Positions 22,241-33,129 of a stretch of DNA of 64,000 nucleotides are shown here, piece by piece. Origin of the DNA: Nageia nagi. Lineage: Eukaryota > Pinophyta. Made by a program: the position numbers and the translations under genes. The notes beneath the pieces are model-generated. The model searched no databases. It was not told the origin of the DNA and was given only the letters and a program-made list of their open reading frames with translations. The stretch spans positions 35,898,001-35,962,000 of the forward strand of contig JBITNC010000001.1 in NCBI GenBank assembly GCA_050084985.1. Reading direction: 5' to 3'. Each line of letters begins with the position of its first letter. Within the stretch, counting starts at the first letter, position 1.

Positions 22241-22850
22241 TATTCCTACATATTTGAAAAGTCTCTTAGGATTCTTGGGGTTGATAGGCTATTATAGAAG
22301 ATTTGTGAAGCATTATGGTAAGATTGTAGCACCTCTCGCCATGTTGTTGAAAAAGAATGCATTCCAATGGTCCCCTCAAGCTAAGGTAGCTTTCCTTAAG
22401 CTTAAGGAGGTGATGTGTACCACCTCAATATTAGCAATGCCAAATTTTTCTAAAACCTTTATGATAGAAAGTTATGCTTGTGGAGTAGGAATAGGGGTAA
22501 TATTAATGCAAGAGGGGCATCCCTTGGCATTCACTAGTAGAACACTCTCTAGTAAAAATTTGGATAAATCCACTTATGAAAAAGAAATGCTTGCCATCAT
22601 TCATGTAGTTCAACAATAGAGACAATATCTCATTGGTCACCATTTCATCATCCTCACAAATTATCATAGTTTGAAATTTTTCATTGAGCAACATATTTTT
22701 ACACTTGAGCAACAAAAATGGGTGACCAAACTATTGGGTATGATTATGAGATAGTATACTATAAAGGTAAAGAGAATGTGGTTGCCAATCCTCTATCCAA
22801 AAAATTTGAAGATCAAGTAGCACTACAAGCTCTTTCATCTCCTATTCCTT
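22240..22850 (+). pseudogene. Element B RNase H
   Basis: An unbroken frame at 22254-22619 (121 codons) covers the connection region ([38 protein letters not shown]) and the first half of RNase H (SYACGVGIGVILMQEG, LAFTSRTLS, STYEKEMLAIIHVVQQ). The first catalytic Asp, expected in E-T-D-A, is Tyr here (SYAC), while B2 still has Asp (SDTY). The frame ends at TAG 22617-22619, where B2 has an intact TGG. Downstream are degraded HHFIILTNYHSLKF and ENVVANPLS segments. Confidence 0.85.
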
Positions 22851-23900
22851 AATGGTTGTATAAAGTTAAATAAGAGTGGGAAAAGGATAGCTCCACCCAA
22901 GAATTGTTAAAATGAATCACTCAAGACCCCACAAGTAAAACACACCACACATGGCATGATGGTATGTTGAGATTAAAAGGCTTAATTTTGTTACCATCTC
23001 CTTCAACATATAAATCAAAAATACTTGCTAAATTACATTCCACACCTACATTAGAACATGACAAATTTTTGAAAACTTATAAGCAGGTGGCATGATCATT
23101 CTATTGGGCAAGTATGAAATTGGATATCAAGTAGTTTATGATAGCGTATGATGTGTATCAATGATAAAAGGGTGAGATAGTGGGTACTCTAGGACTCCTT
23201 CAACCTCTTCCCTACCTACTTGTACATAGAATGATATCTCAATGGATTTCATTGAAGGCCTTCCTAAATCCAATGGTAAATTAGTTATTCTAATGGTGGT
23301 TGTTTAGTTATCCGAATATGCTCATTTTGGGTCATGGCTCATCCCTACAAGGTAGTGATAGTGGCATAATTATTCTTGGATATAATTTTTAAACTACATG
23401 GCATGCCAAAGATGATTATTAGTGATCCTAATCCCAATTTTACAAGCCATTTTTGGTACGAGCTTTTTAAGCTACAAGGTACCCAACTAAACATGAGCTT
23501 AGCATATCACCCATAAACTAATGGTTAGATTGAAATTGTCAACAAATATTTGTAAACATATTTATGTTATTTTGCTTTAGCATAACCTATGCATTGGGTA
23601 CAATGGCTTCCTTGGTTGAGTGGTGGTATAATACATCTTATCATTTTGTTAGCAAGATGACCCCCTATAAAGCAATGTATGGTCAAGCTCCACCAACATC
23701 ACCTTGTATGTCATAGGTACCAATAAAGTTTAGGTAGTTAATTTAGATTTAGTTACTTGGGATGATATTCTTAATTTGCTCAAGGATAACCTTTAGATAG
23801 CCTAGCATCATATGAAATAATAGGCTAATTAGTAACATGTGAAAAGTGAGTTCTAGGTAGATGACATGGTCTTTTTGAGGCTATAACCTTATCACCAAAA
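22850..23900 (+). pseudogene. Element B integrase
   Basis: Segments in shifting frames show an integrase: the linker to the HHCC finger (LAKLHSTPTLEHD, FYWASMKLDIK), LGLLQPLP, the first catalytic region MDFIEGLPKSNGK, YPNMLILG-like sequence, the flexible-loop region HP-TNG-IEIVNK with TAA and TAG in place of two Gln codons, then WWYNTSYHFVSKMTPYKAMYG and the C-terminal [13 protein letters not shown]. The catalytic Glu codon (GAA, 23532-23534) is still present, unlike in B2, D and E. Stops and frameshifts throughout. Confidence 0.8.
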
Positions 23901-23929
23901 CTCCTTAACAGTAAAAGGCCCTCAAAAAT

Positions 23930-24300
23930 TAGCCCCAAAGTTTTATGGTCCCTATAATATGTTATAGTGCATTTGCCTAGCTACATACAAATTGAAGCTT
24001 CCTACTTCTTCCAAGATTCACCTAGTGTTTCATGTCTCTTATCTTAAGAAAGTGGTTGGATCAAAGTTTTAGGTTCAAACAAAATTACCTAAGTTGGTAG
24101 AGGATCGATCAATAGTAGTTGTACCTAAGGTATTTTTGGATCAAATTCATGATAGCTTCATAATCTCTCCATCATAGAAGTCCTTATGCAGTGGTAAGGC
24201 ATGGCACTAGAAGATGCAATATGGAAAATACTTCATCAACTGCAGCAACAATTTCCACACTTCAAGCTTTGAGGACAAAGCTTCATCCCAAGAGGGGTGG
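23930..24300 (+). pseudogene. Element B integrase tail and chromodomain
   Basis: The tail reads [29 protein letters not shown] and then a chromodomain-like end: VLMQW, a TAA stop, GMALEDAIWKILHQLQQQFP, HFKL. The order V-L-V-W, E-A-T-W, F-P-H-F just before the polypurine tract is the signature of plant chromoviruses, whose chromodomain directs integration to heterochromatin. In B2 the corresponding codons are TAG-TGG-CAA where B has CAG-TGG-TAA, so each copy preserves what the other has lost. Confidence 0.8.
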
Positions 24301-24302
24301 CA
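24289..24302 (+). promoter_or_regulatory. Element B polypurine tract
   Basis: AAGAGGGGTGGCA directly precedes the TGTTAGGATCCC start of the 3' LTR, and the same tract occurs before the B2 LTR. Confidence 0.8.
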
Positions 24303-24712
24303 TGTTAGGATCCCATATCATAACATTTTAGTATTATTATTAGTATTTTAATTAAATTATCATCCTATATTGTAAATTGTAATATTATAATTATAAGGGT
24401 GGGGCCCAATTTTGCATTACTATTAGGGTTAGGGTTAATATATTATAAATAGGTAGATGTGTGTGGAGAAATGCATCTTGAATATTATTTTCACTTTTGG
24501 AGTTGTAAGGAGGTAGCCCCTCAAAGTGGCCTATAATTCTATTACTATTTAGTAAAATCCTATCCTTATCTACTTATTGTTGGTATTTTGTATTCTATTT
24601 ATCAGTGCATGCTCTATTATTTCCACTAAACTAGTTGTCATTTTCCTATTTCAAATCGATATTAATTACATTTCTACAATATTTTCCTTTTCATATTTGT
24701 AGCATCATAATA
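24303..24712 (+). repeat. Element B 3' LTR
   Basis: Matches 7294-7703 throughout with many substitutions. It ends CATAATA where the 5' copy ends CATAACA, again a C to T change at the terminal CA. TTAGA follows at 24713-24717. Confidence 0.93.
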
Positions 24713-24744
24713 TTAGATTATGTAGATAGATGGGATTGAAAAAT

Positions 24745-25135
24745 CCTATGGGTTTGGTATTATCCATAAATAATTAAAGAATATTGGTGCTTAGTGTGAA
24801 AGTACTTGCATAAGGCTTTATGTAGCATTGGAGGAGAGTTTAGATGATGCAAATGAATGGGTTTTGGAATTATATGGGTTCAAGTGTTGGCCATAAACAC
24901 TTACTAATTCACCTTGCATATTGCTTTTACTTTGGAAAGTCTTAAGATTCAATGTTATCCATAAAACACTAAGGTTTTGGTATTTTCCATAAACAATTGC
25001 ATGTTTAGGTGTTAGCCATAAAATACCATAGTTTTGGCATTCTCCATAAACACTTGTAGGGTTAGGTGTTAGCCATAAAACACTATGGTTTTGGTGTTTA
25101 CCATAAACACTTATAGATTCATATTACACATTTAT
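24745..25135 (+). repeat. Tandem repeats of about 57 bases in element A
   Basis: Phrases GTGTTAGCCATAAAA(T/C)AC and GGTTTTGG(T/C)(A/G)TT(C/T)(T/A)CCATAAACA alternate; full units start near 24951, 25008 and 25065, with degenerate copies before. This is the right-hand internal part of element A after removal of B. No coding content is seen. Confidence 0.8.
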
Positions 25136-25234
25136 CTTAATGATTCTCTTAAGGATTGGTTCTTATTCTAGGATCTGATCATTTTTTGAAATTAGAGGAA
25201 CTTAGGGGCTAAGTTCTTTTCAACTAGAGGAGAA

Positions 25235-25510
25235 TGATTTAACTTGCAAAGGCTGTAACTTTTGATCCTTATATTGTTTTGAGCCCATTTTTAGTAGATT
25301 GCATAAAGTTAAAAGATCCACAATTCTTCTTTAAATAGTACCTTGTTAATTCTTGAAGAGTTCATCTTGCAGCCCAAATTTAGCTTTTAAATTTATTACC
25401 TTTTTTTTGAATAATTACATATATTGAATAATGGATGCATGGTTCTATTTTGGGCCTCATCCTAGCTAAATTCTAGTCTTTCTTTTTTTATAATTAGAAA
25501 AGTGATAGTT
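25235..25510 (+). mobile_element. Element A, probable 3' LTR (truncated)
   Basis: The first 275 bases align with 6555-6830: GCTGTAACTTTTGATCC, TATTGTTTTGAGCCC, ATATTGAATAATGGATGCAT, TTCTATTTTGG. It is preceded by the purine-rich ACTAGAGGAGAA, a possible polypurine tract. The last 150 bases of the 5' copy have no clear counterpart, so this copy is truncated or too diverged. With both LTRs, A would have only about 0.8 kb of internal sequence, apparently non-coding. Confidence 0.4.
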
Positions 25511-28005
25511 AATTTTTAGTGGAGGCTAATTTTAAAACCATGTGGTATTACTGATATTTTTACCATATGCTAAAATCATGTGGTATTATTTATAATTTTA
25601 TCCTATTTAAAGGTACAAAAGTTTAATGAAAAATGGAGTGTATTTTTGAGTTGCATCAATGAAGTTAATAGAAAATTAATCCTCTAGAAAGTACTTAAAG
25701 TAGACTATAAAATAATATTAAAGTTTGACTGTAAGATAATATGGTGAAAAAGATAGGCATTTTTATTACATTAGTAAAAAATACAACTTCACCATATCAA
25801 AATAAAACCCAATAAAAAATATAGTATTTAGGATAATATAAAGAAGCTTAAACTAATTCAAATAAAGATAATCCTTATCAATGATAAAATATATATTGAA
25901 AGTAAAATAACAAGCCTCTTTAATATCAATCAACAATCCAATAATATGGAGTCAGAGCTAGCAATATTGAGAAGAAAAATATTAAGAACATATAAAAAAT
26001 TACTTAAAGTCCAAGAAAGTAGATTTCTTAAAGAGTAATAATTTGAGACTATCATAAAATAAATTTCAAAAAAATAATCTTGAATAGTTATTAAGTAAGC
26101 AAGAGTTCTGTAAGTTCATCAATTCTAATGGAATTCAAGATTAATGAAAATTATGTCAAGAAGTTTCAATAAGAGGTAATTGATTTTAAGTATATGAGCA
26201 TGACCTATTAGCTAAGAGTTTTATCATAGAATTGAAAGGACATACACTCCAATGGTATTAAATCATACCATAATAAAGTATCATAATAAAAAACATTCTT
26301 GTAGAATAGTTTATAGACCAATTCAAAACTAACATTGAGAAGGATTCTAAAGTCATAAATCTTTACAAATTGAAATAAAGTTAAAATTAACCTATAGAAA
26401 GAAGGTGTACATCTAAGATATATAGGTAATAAAATAAACTTTAAAATAATATTAAATTTGTATTCAAACACATTATGATCTTAAGTCACCATAGAAATAA
26501 CTAATTTAGAATAATATGATTAACCTTTATTTATCTCAATCATAATTCCTTTCTTTTTCTTGAGATGCAGATGTTAATACTAAAAATAATTTACTCAATT
26601 AATACTATTTATCATAAAAAATAAAATAATGAATAAAATAGGAAAAAATACCAACAAAAAACCACACAAGACCTAAAATATGTCTATGCCTTAGAGTTAA
26701 TCAAATTTGTTTCAAATAAACTACAAACCTATCATTTATTTATTTTTTATAAATTGTAGCTCATATATATACCTTCAAGGATTAAGATGAATTGCTAACA
26801 AATTTTGGATCTCTATATGTTAAAAGAATGAAATGTCAATTCCCCATAGTACTTCATCATACATTGTAGCAACCATAATTCCTAAAAATTTATATTTATC
26901 ATCAATTTTTTCTACTAATATGTTAGACCCTAACTAGCATATCATGAAATAAGTAGGTAATGAGGGATCAAATCCAAACTTGAGTGGTGGTGTCTAGAGA
27001 AATTCAACATAAATTATTTGTATATATATCAAGTCTAGGATTCATGAGTAATATCAAAATCATATGTACATTTATAAATGACTTTTTACCATCAACAAAG
27101 ATACCTTGGCTAGTGCTCCTTGGATTTATCATCAAAAGGAATACAAAAGAGTGAATTACTCTTAATTTAGGAAATATGCCTCAAATATAGATTTTAAAGG
27201 ATTTGTAATTACCTTAATATTATAGCTTTTAAATGATCCTCAAATAAATATTCTAACTTATTGAATATAAATTTCTAAAATTCCTTACCAATTTAATCAT
27301 CATGCATGCAACATCCATGATGCTAAAATATGAAATACACTAATAGAAAGATAAACATGTAAGCAAATGATTTGACATTAGTATTTATATTATTTCCTTC
27401 TAATATGGAAGTAAATCTAGTTGTGTTAGTCTTATTATCAATTAATTTTAAGGGAATTTATAAAGAAAACAAGATAAGAGCATACAATATCATTAACATA
27501 AACTCTGACCTTTACAAAGCCATTGAACACTCCTTAACTAAGTGAACTAGTTTTCACTCAAAATAATGAGAGACATAAAATAACTTCTCTTAATCCTCTA
27601 AGGAATAAAAAAAATCACATTTAATAATCCACACACATCAATAACCATACAATGAAGTATCTAGGAAGTCTTATAACCAAAATATGATGCCCTTGGTAGG
27701 TAAATGATAGAGGAAATTTATAGCAAAATCATGATTTTTAACGATTTTTAAATTTTTAGTTTACTATGTTTGGGCCCATCGGCATGGGTCTAGGTAAGCA
27801 AATTTTTCTAGGATTTTTTTTTCTTGAATAGCTAACCAAATTTTTATATTTTTGATGTATATTTTATATAAATTATCCAAGTATACCCCTACAAAATTCA
27901 CACCTTGTTGCCTATATTTTATAAATATTTTTTATTTTTCTCAAGTGAATTGCCTACTAGACCCAAGTTCTCCAAGGAAAAAAATATGAATCTAAAATAC
28001 ACACT
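25510..28005. other. AT-rich non-coding stretch
   Basis: No coding region, terminal repeat or RNA gene is recognised. The open frame on the minus strand at 26208-26471 has no motif. Near 27770 GGGCCCATCGGCATGGGTC is a GC-rich imperfect palindrome in otherwise AT-rich DNA. Confidence 0.5.
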
Positions 28006-28009
28006 AATT

Positions 28010-28320
28010 CTTCCTACAGATGCTTAATTCTTATTCTAGATTCTTGACTTCTTGTAGATGCTCAAATTCTTTCTATAGATGCTCAACTTCTTTTGTAGAT
28101 GCTAAATTTATTTTTGTAGATGCTCAACTTCTTCATATGGTACTAGACTTCTTCCTATAGACACTTGACTTCTTTATGCATATGCTCAACTTCTTCTTGC
28201 AAATGATCAACTTTTTCCTATAGATACTTGACTTCTTCCTACAAATGCTCAACTTCTTCCTATAGATGCTCAACTTCTTCCTATAGATGCTTGACTTCTT
28301 CCTACAAATGCTCAACTAGG
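28010..28320. repeat. Tandem repeats of about 24 bases left of the hAT transposase
   Basis: About a dozen degenerate units follow the pattern GATGCTCAACTTCTTCCTATA, with TTGACTTCTT and ACAAATGCTC variants. Because units of 24 bases keep frame, the minus strand translates into a repeated CRKKSSIYRKKL pattern, which is a consequence of the repeat and not a gene. Related GATG(C/A)TCATCTT motifs occur on the other side of the transposase at 31530-31790. Confidence 0.85.
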
Positions 28321-28418
28321 ATTCCTTGAAAAAATGATAAGGTAATTGTAATTCTATATGATAATAACTATTTTTTAAATTAATTTAATAGATCTCATTA
28401 CTAACATTTATATTATTT

Positions 28419-30930
28419 TTGGTAGGCAAAATGATATCAAAAGGTAAAATAAAGAGAGGCCAAAATTATGCTAGAAATAGGTTAATGAACTTGTTAAATC
28501 AATCTCAAGAATCAACACACTATAATATTCTAGGTGAACTACTAATCAATCTTCTTCATAAAAAGTTTGAAATTATGAAAGTAAAATTTGATTTTGATAG
28601 ATTAAATATTAATGCAAAAAATATTATAAATGCTGAACCTTAAAAACCTAAAAATGAACACTGATAAATTCTAATTGCACTACTAATAATCTTTTTCTTA
28701 CAATATTTTAAATTATTAAAGTAAAAACTAAATTTGATAGATTAATTATTAATGCAAAAAGTACTGCAAATCTTGAACCTTAGCAACTTGAAATGGAAGA
28801 TATTTTTGATGATGAAATGTTTGAAATGCTACTTAATAACTATAATAATGATAATCTAGATTTAAAAATTGATCAAAATTGAGGTAGAGAATACTCGAAA
28901 CAATGGATCTAGTAAGGATCCAAATTCTACACATACTACATGTAGTTCATAGTTATATAAGAGAATTAGATAAAGTAACAACAAGTGGGCTATTGGAAGA
29001 TCATTTAGGGATGAATGGTTTTCCAAATATGGATTTATTGAACCAATACAACAAAAAAATACTAACAATCAAATAAGAGTATAGATATATTTCTTGTTCA
29101 TGGAAATTGGGTAAAGAATGCAAAATGCAACTTAAGAAAGATATAATTAAAAAAGTTGTAGAAAAATATACATTCAAATCAAAGATAAATATGGAAAGAT
29201 TAGAAGAGAGATACAAGATAGGGATGCATCAACTTATGCACATAAATGTAATAAAAATACATTGAAGAGATTGATGGAACCATAACAACTCAATTTGACA
29301 AACAATAAAATACCATTTTAGTTTCTAAGGCCTTGCAATTTTTTTTTATATTTACAATATTGAAAAAGGGTAAACCTATGATTGATTTTATTGACTACAA
29401 AACTTATTACAACTTGCAAATATTCAAAACCTACCTAGTACCCATTAGTCAAATTGAAGTGGTTGGGAGATGTCCAAATGTCTAGCTTTGGTGGAAATTG
29501 ATGATCTTAGACAAAAAGTGAAAAAAACCAACTTCATTTCACTTTTTATTGATGAGGTTATCAATATTTATAATACTTCTTGGATATGCATGCATGTTTA
29601 CATATTTGATTATAATTTGAGGCAACCACACTTGCTTAAACTTTATAAAATGTAGAAAACTATAATGCTGAGAATCTCTACAATCATATTATTAAAAGTT
29701 TTTAAGAAGTTGCTAATATGGATGACCTTCAAATTTCAATGAAGTTAATATGTGTAGGAGCATATGGAGCTACTATAATGCAAGGGCATAGAATTGTTAT
29801 TTATGTACAACTTCAAAAAATAATTTCCCTATAGATGGTACCCATTCACTGCATAACACATAAACCAAATCTTACTTATAAACTTATGATCACACATGAA
29901 GATGTTGATGAAGTTAAAGATCTAGTTCATAAGTTTTATTCTCATTTTATGAATAGTTCTAAAATATTTATAGATTTTTAAGAGTTTTCAATAGGAATCA
30001 TTGATGGTAGGAAGATGTTAAAGGATATAAATGCAAGATGGATTTCACTATATAATCCTGCTAAAAGGGTGTTCAAAGAGTACCAATCTCTAATAGGGTT
30101 TATGTATAAAAATAAAAGAGGAGTAGAAGGAGCTAAAGATGTGTTTTTTTGGATGAGGAATTTAGAGATTTTGGTCATTTATATGGTATTTTTCCTATAT
30201 TATATGAAATGAACCTTTAATAAAACTAGCTTAAGAAAGGCATATTTATATTATTGGTTTTATTCAAATGAGAAAATAGATCTATTTATAGATTGATAGG
30301 TTGTATGAGAGCAATTTTGCTAATACATTATTTGAATATTGGAAAGTCCTTACAAACTACAAAGATATAAATAATTTTTTAAAATTCAACATTATGGGAG
30401 AACTTTATATTTGTGTTCCTGGAAAATAGATACTTGTGTATTATTTTGAAATATGTATGGACTCCCTTAGAGAAGAATTTTGTAAGGTTCCTATAACAAG
30501 GAATACGTTTGATTTGGATATTAGTAATAGAAGAAGAAAATTAAGGAACATATCAAATACATTGAAAAGTGAAATTAGAGAAAGGTTTTAGAGAGATCAT
30601 CTACTTGAGGCAATGGGTGTTGCAAAACCATTATTTTGGGATCATGTTTCATATTACAATTCAACAAATTAGTTGTTTATAAAATACATTGGTATTCTTT
30701 TCAATCATTTATCACAAGTGATTTATGTAAATGGTATTAAGATATTAAATATTTTGAACAAAAAAAGGATGATTTAACAATTAGGAACCTTTAGGACCAC
30801 TATGGTTGACCAATATCCAAAGTTGGTAGATCCATCAGAAATAGGTTGAATTTTACATTTATAGAAGATATTGTATCCCATCACTATTATACAAAATAGT
30901 ATGTATGAGTATTTTTATTTATATGAATTA
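28419..30930 (+). pseudogene. hAT-family transposase (DUF4371-like)
   Basis: Segments in several frames follow the order of plant hAT proteins with a TTF-type finger and DUF4371: RDEWFSKYGFIEPI; FISLFIDEVINIYNTSWICM (29550-29610) for the catalytic-core start; VGAYGATIMQGHRIV and HCITHKPNLTYKL (29755-29890), matching the D-G-A-x-x-M-x-G and H-C-x-A-H blocks; INARWISLYNPAKRVFKEYQ (30020-30085), the conserved R-W-I-S block; and NRLNFTFIEDIVSHHYYT near 30840-30893 as the C-terminal dimerisation tail. The enzyme would cut and paste a hAT DNA transposon. Stops and frameshifts occur throughout and terminal inverted repeats were not found. Confidence 0.75.
28500..28785 (+). repeat. 141-base tandem duplication within the hAT N-terminal region
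   Basis: Two units end in (A/T)ATTAATGCAAAAA and GAACCTTA at 28635-28642 and 28775-28782, and both contain ACTACTAAT and TTTGATAGATTAA. The offset is about 140-141 bases. Confidence 0.75.
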
Positions 30931-31259
30931 TGTAAAATAATGATTTTGGGATCTATGGAAGATGAGAGAGTTTTTATCACACTACCTTTTGTGGAAAAAA
31001 AATTGAAATAGGTTAGATAAAAATTTAGAGCACTATTTGCAATTATGTATCTTCTTATGATATTGACAAGTTTCCATATGACAAAGAAGTGGCATACTAG
31101 AAATCATTAGTAGATAGAAGAAATATCAATAATACTAATGAGGATGATGATAAAAATGATGAAGATATTCATATGAATACATCTCAAAATTCAAATGCAC
31201 ATGGAAATATTATCAAGAATCCAGTTGATAATTTATTCCAAATTCATAAAATTTGATCT

Positions 31260-32111
31260 ATGTAGTTTCTCTTTCTATGATATTCAATACAATAATTTAT
31301 AATTTAATATATGAATCTATTTGATACTCATCCTATTCAAGATGACACTAATATGAGAATTATTCATTGAAGAATGAAATGTTTATTCATTAAATATTTA
31401 CCTAAATGTTGTTGTTAGTGATATGATCATATAGATGGATTGCAAAATAAAAATGATATTTTTTACATTGTTCTTTTATCTATGAAATGTTATAATTTAT
31501 GAAATTATTTGAAATGATAATATGCTTATGAAGAAATTCATCTACTTAATGGAGATGTTCATCTTTGGTATGCATCATGAAGATGATCATCTTCTTAATG
31601 TAGATGCTCATCTACATACCGAGGATGAGAATCTTAATTAAGAAGATGATCATCTTATTAAATTATATACTTATATTTTTAATGCAAATGCTCATTTGCA
31701 TGAAGAAGACTAGCATATTTATTATTAAACACTCATATTGTTAATGTAGAAGCACATATTTTTTATGTAGATGCCCATCTTTAACAATACTATATTTTAA
31801 ATAGATGCAATATACAAAAGCACATATAAATAAGAATATATAAAAATACTAATAAAATAGTAAAATCCATTATTCAAAAATGATTGTTATAACAAAATGA
31901 TCATTCTATTTAAAATTTTTAAAGCCCATTACAACATAATACTATTAAAACCACTATTCATGTTGATAAATAAAAAATAAAATTTCAACTCAACAAATAA
32001 ATCAAATTTCATTTGTATATTCCACCATATAAACTATTTTTATTGGACTTATCTACATTGGAACATGATTGTTTCCTTATCTTATTTTTTAAATGTTGTT
32101 TTTCTTGTCCT
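31260..32111. other. Non-coding stretch
   Basis: Apart from the short repeats listed, nothing is recognised in this AT-rich DNA. Confidence 0.5.
31530..31790. repeat. Short repeats right of the hAT transposase
   Basis: GATG(C/A/T)TCATCT, GAAGATGATCATCTTCTT and AGATGCTCATCTACAT recur in both orientations, giving several small palindromes. They resemble the GATGCTCAACTTCTT units at 28010-28320 and could be subterminal repeats, which hAT transposases bind. Confidence 0.55.
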
Positions 32112-32219
32112 CTACAATTCAACATCTCTTACAACACCATCAATAGCAAATTCAAGATTGGATAACAATATTTTTTCTACTGTAGCTATATCCTCAACAT
32201 CACTATCTATTGGCATTTC
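32112..32219 (-). pseudogene. Unrecognised minus-strand reading frame, downstream part
   Basis: On the minus strand this gives MPIDSDVEDIATVEKILL, SNLEFAIDGVVRDVEL and a TAG stop at 32114-32112. It is the direct in-frame continuation of the reading frame at 40725-40960 once element E and one copy of its target duplication are removed. Function unknown. Confidence 0.45.
32215..32219 (+). repeat. Target-site duplication of element E (left)
   Basis: ATTTC here and ATTTT at 40725-40729 flank E; the single difference is a C to T change. Confidence 0.7.
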
Positions 32220-32232
32220 TATAGACACCTAA

Positions 32233-32262
32233 AATGAATTATTATTTATTAAATAATTCATT
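32233..32262. repeat. Hairpin at the head of the element E LTR
   Basis: AATGAATTATT and AATAATTCATT form a perfect 11-base stem around an AT loop; the same hairpin is intact at 40105-40134 in the other LTR. Confidence 0.8.
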
Positions 32263-32391
32263 TTATAGCATCAAGGATATTTATTGTAAAAAGGGGTTAA
32301 AATAATACCCAAGGGAATTTAATCATTGTAATGGAACATTGTACAATATGAGAAGGGGTCAAATATCTAAAAGACTCCTCAAGGATGTTGC

Positions 32392-32399
32392 TATATAAA
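32392..32399 (+). promoter_or_regulatory. Probable TATA box in element E 5' LTR
   Basis: TATATAAA followed by GACATC. In the 3' LTR the equivalent reads TAGATAAAG, so the box is damaged there. Confidence 0.5.
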
Positions 32400-32814
32400 G
32401 ACATCAAAGGTAATACAAAAGGTATCATACAATGGTATCAAAGATCCAAGAGAGAATTCAACAATTGCAATATCACTCTATCCTACCAATAATGGTGTTT
32501 TGTAACATCAACTCTACATAGATCTGTTAAGCCCATCATTTTGATCTTGTATATTTTTATTCCATTCATAGTTCTATTTATTCCATAAAGCTAGTGGTGT
32601 AGCACTTATGAGCCATTGGTGGCATATGTATGGATGAATGAATATTCATATTTGATGAATAGTTTTCATTATGAGCTAAGCATGAAAATATATTGAAGGT
32701 ACATTGATTATCATTATTCATTGCTATCATATTTTTGATATATGCTTCAATAAAATATTATAGACAAATAGTGCATTAATTATATCATTTATACATTATT
32801 TGAGGTCTACATTT

Positions 32815-32827
32815 TGGTGAACACATC
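32815..32827 (+). promoter_or_regulatory. Element E primer-binding site
   Basis: TGGTGAACACATC lies three bases inside the LTR end and begins with TGG as expected for pairing to a tRNA 3' end. The tRNA is not identified. Confidence 0.45.
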
Positions 32828-33129
32828 TATTCAATTTATTTTGCCCTCTCGATGAGTTCTCACAAGAATTTTGTAATGGATCTACACCACAAAAGGTATT
32901 TATAGTTATTCCTAGGCTATCAATGGCATAAAAATGGAACATATAGAATAGATACATCAATAGTTGAAATACCTTGATGCAAAATATAATGGATTACAAC
33001 AATAATTTAATTCACTTAATGTTTCTAGTAGCTTAACTAGATATGGTCCTACCCTTTGGATTGGAGTAACTTATGTCACACCACAACAAGCTACAGATGA
33101 ATATGATGGTGTCTTTACCTCACCCTTAT

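Larger units (their letters stand above)
7294..24712 (+). mobile_element. Element B: Ty3 chromovirus split by element C
   Basis: B has two diverged LTRs of 410 bases each (7294-7703 and 24303-24712), a perfect 5-base target duplication TTAGA, a tRNA-Met-like primer site, a purine tract before the 3' LTR, and internal gag, protease, reverse transcriptase, RNase H, integrase and chromodomain sequence. The chromodomain makes it a chromovirus. Element C (11.7 kb) was inserted later in the reverse transcriptase region, so B's own length is about 5.7 kb. All coding parts carry stops and frameshifts. A second copy, B2, lies at 57290-61554. Confidence 0.95.
32220..32811 (+). repeat. Element E 5' LTR
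   Basis: Begins TATAGACACC (the 3' copy keeps TGTAGATGCC) and ends AGGTCTACA. The copy at 40091-40724 carries about 45 extra bases near 40258-40305. A TATATAAA box lies at 32392-32399. Confidence 0.92.

Noticed and set aside
26208-26471. Minus-strand open frame of 87 codons as a gene
   Set aside because: No motif, AT-driven composition (Phe, Leu, Ile, Tyr), no similarity to any other part of the window.
28010-28320. CRISPR-like array or a Lys/Ser repeat protein on the minus strand
   Set aside because: Units of about 24 bases are contiguous and degenerate with no unique spacers, and the minus-strand protein is simply the repeat translated. The context is a plant transposon.
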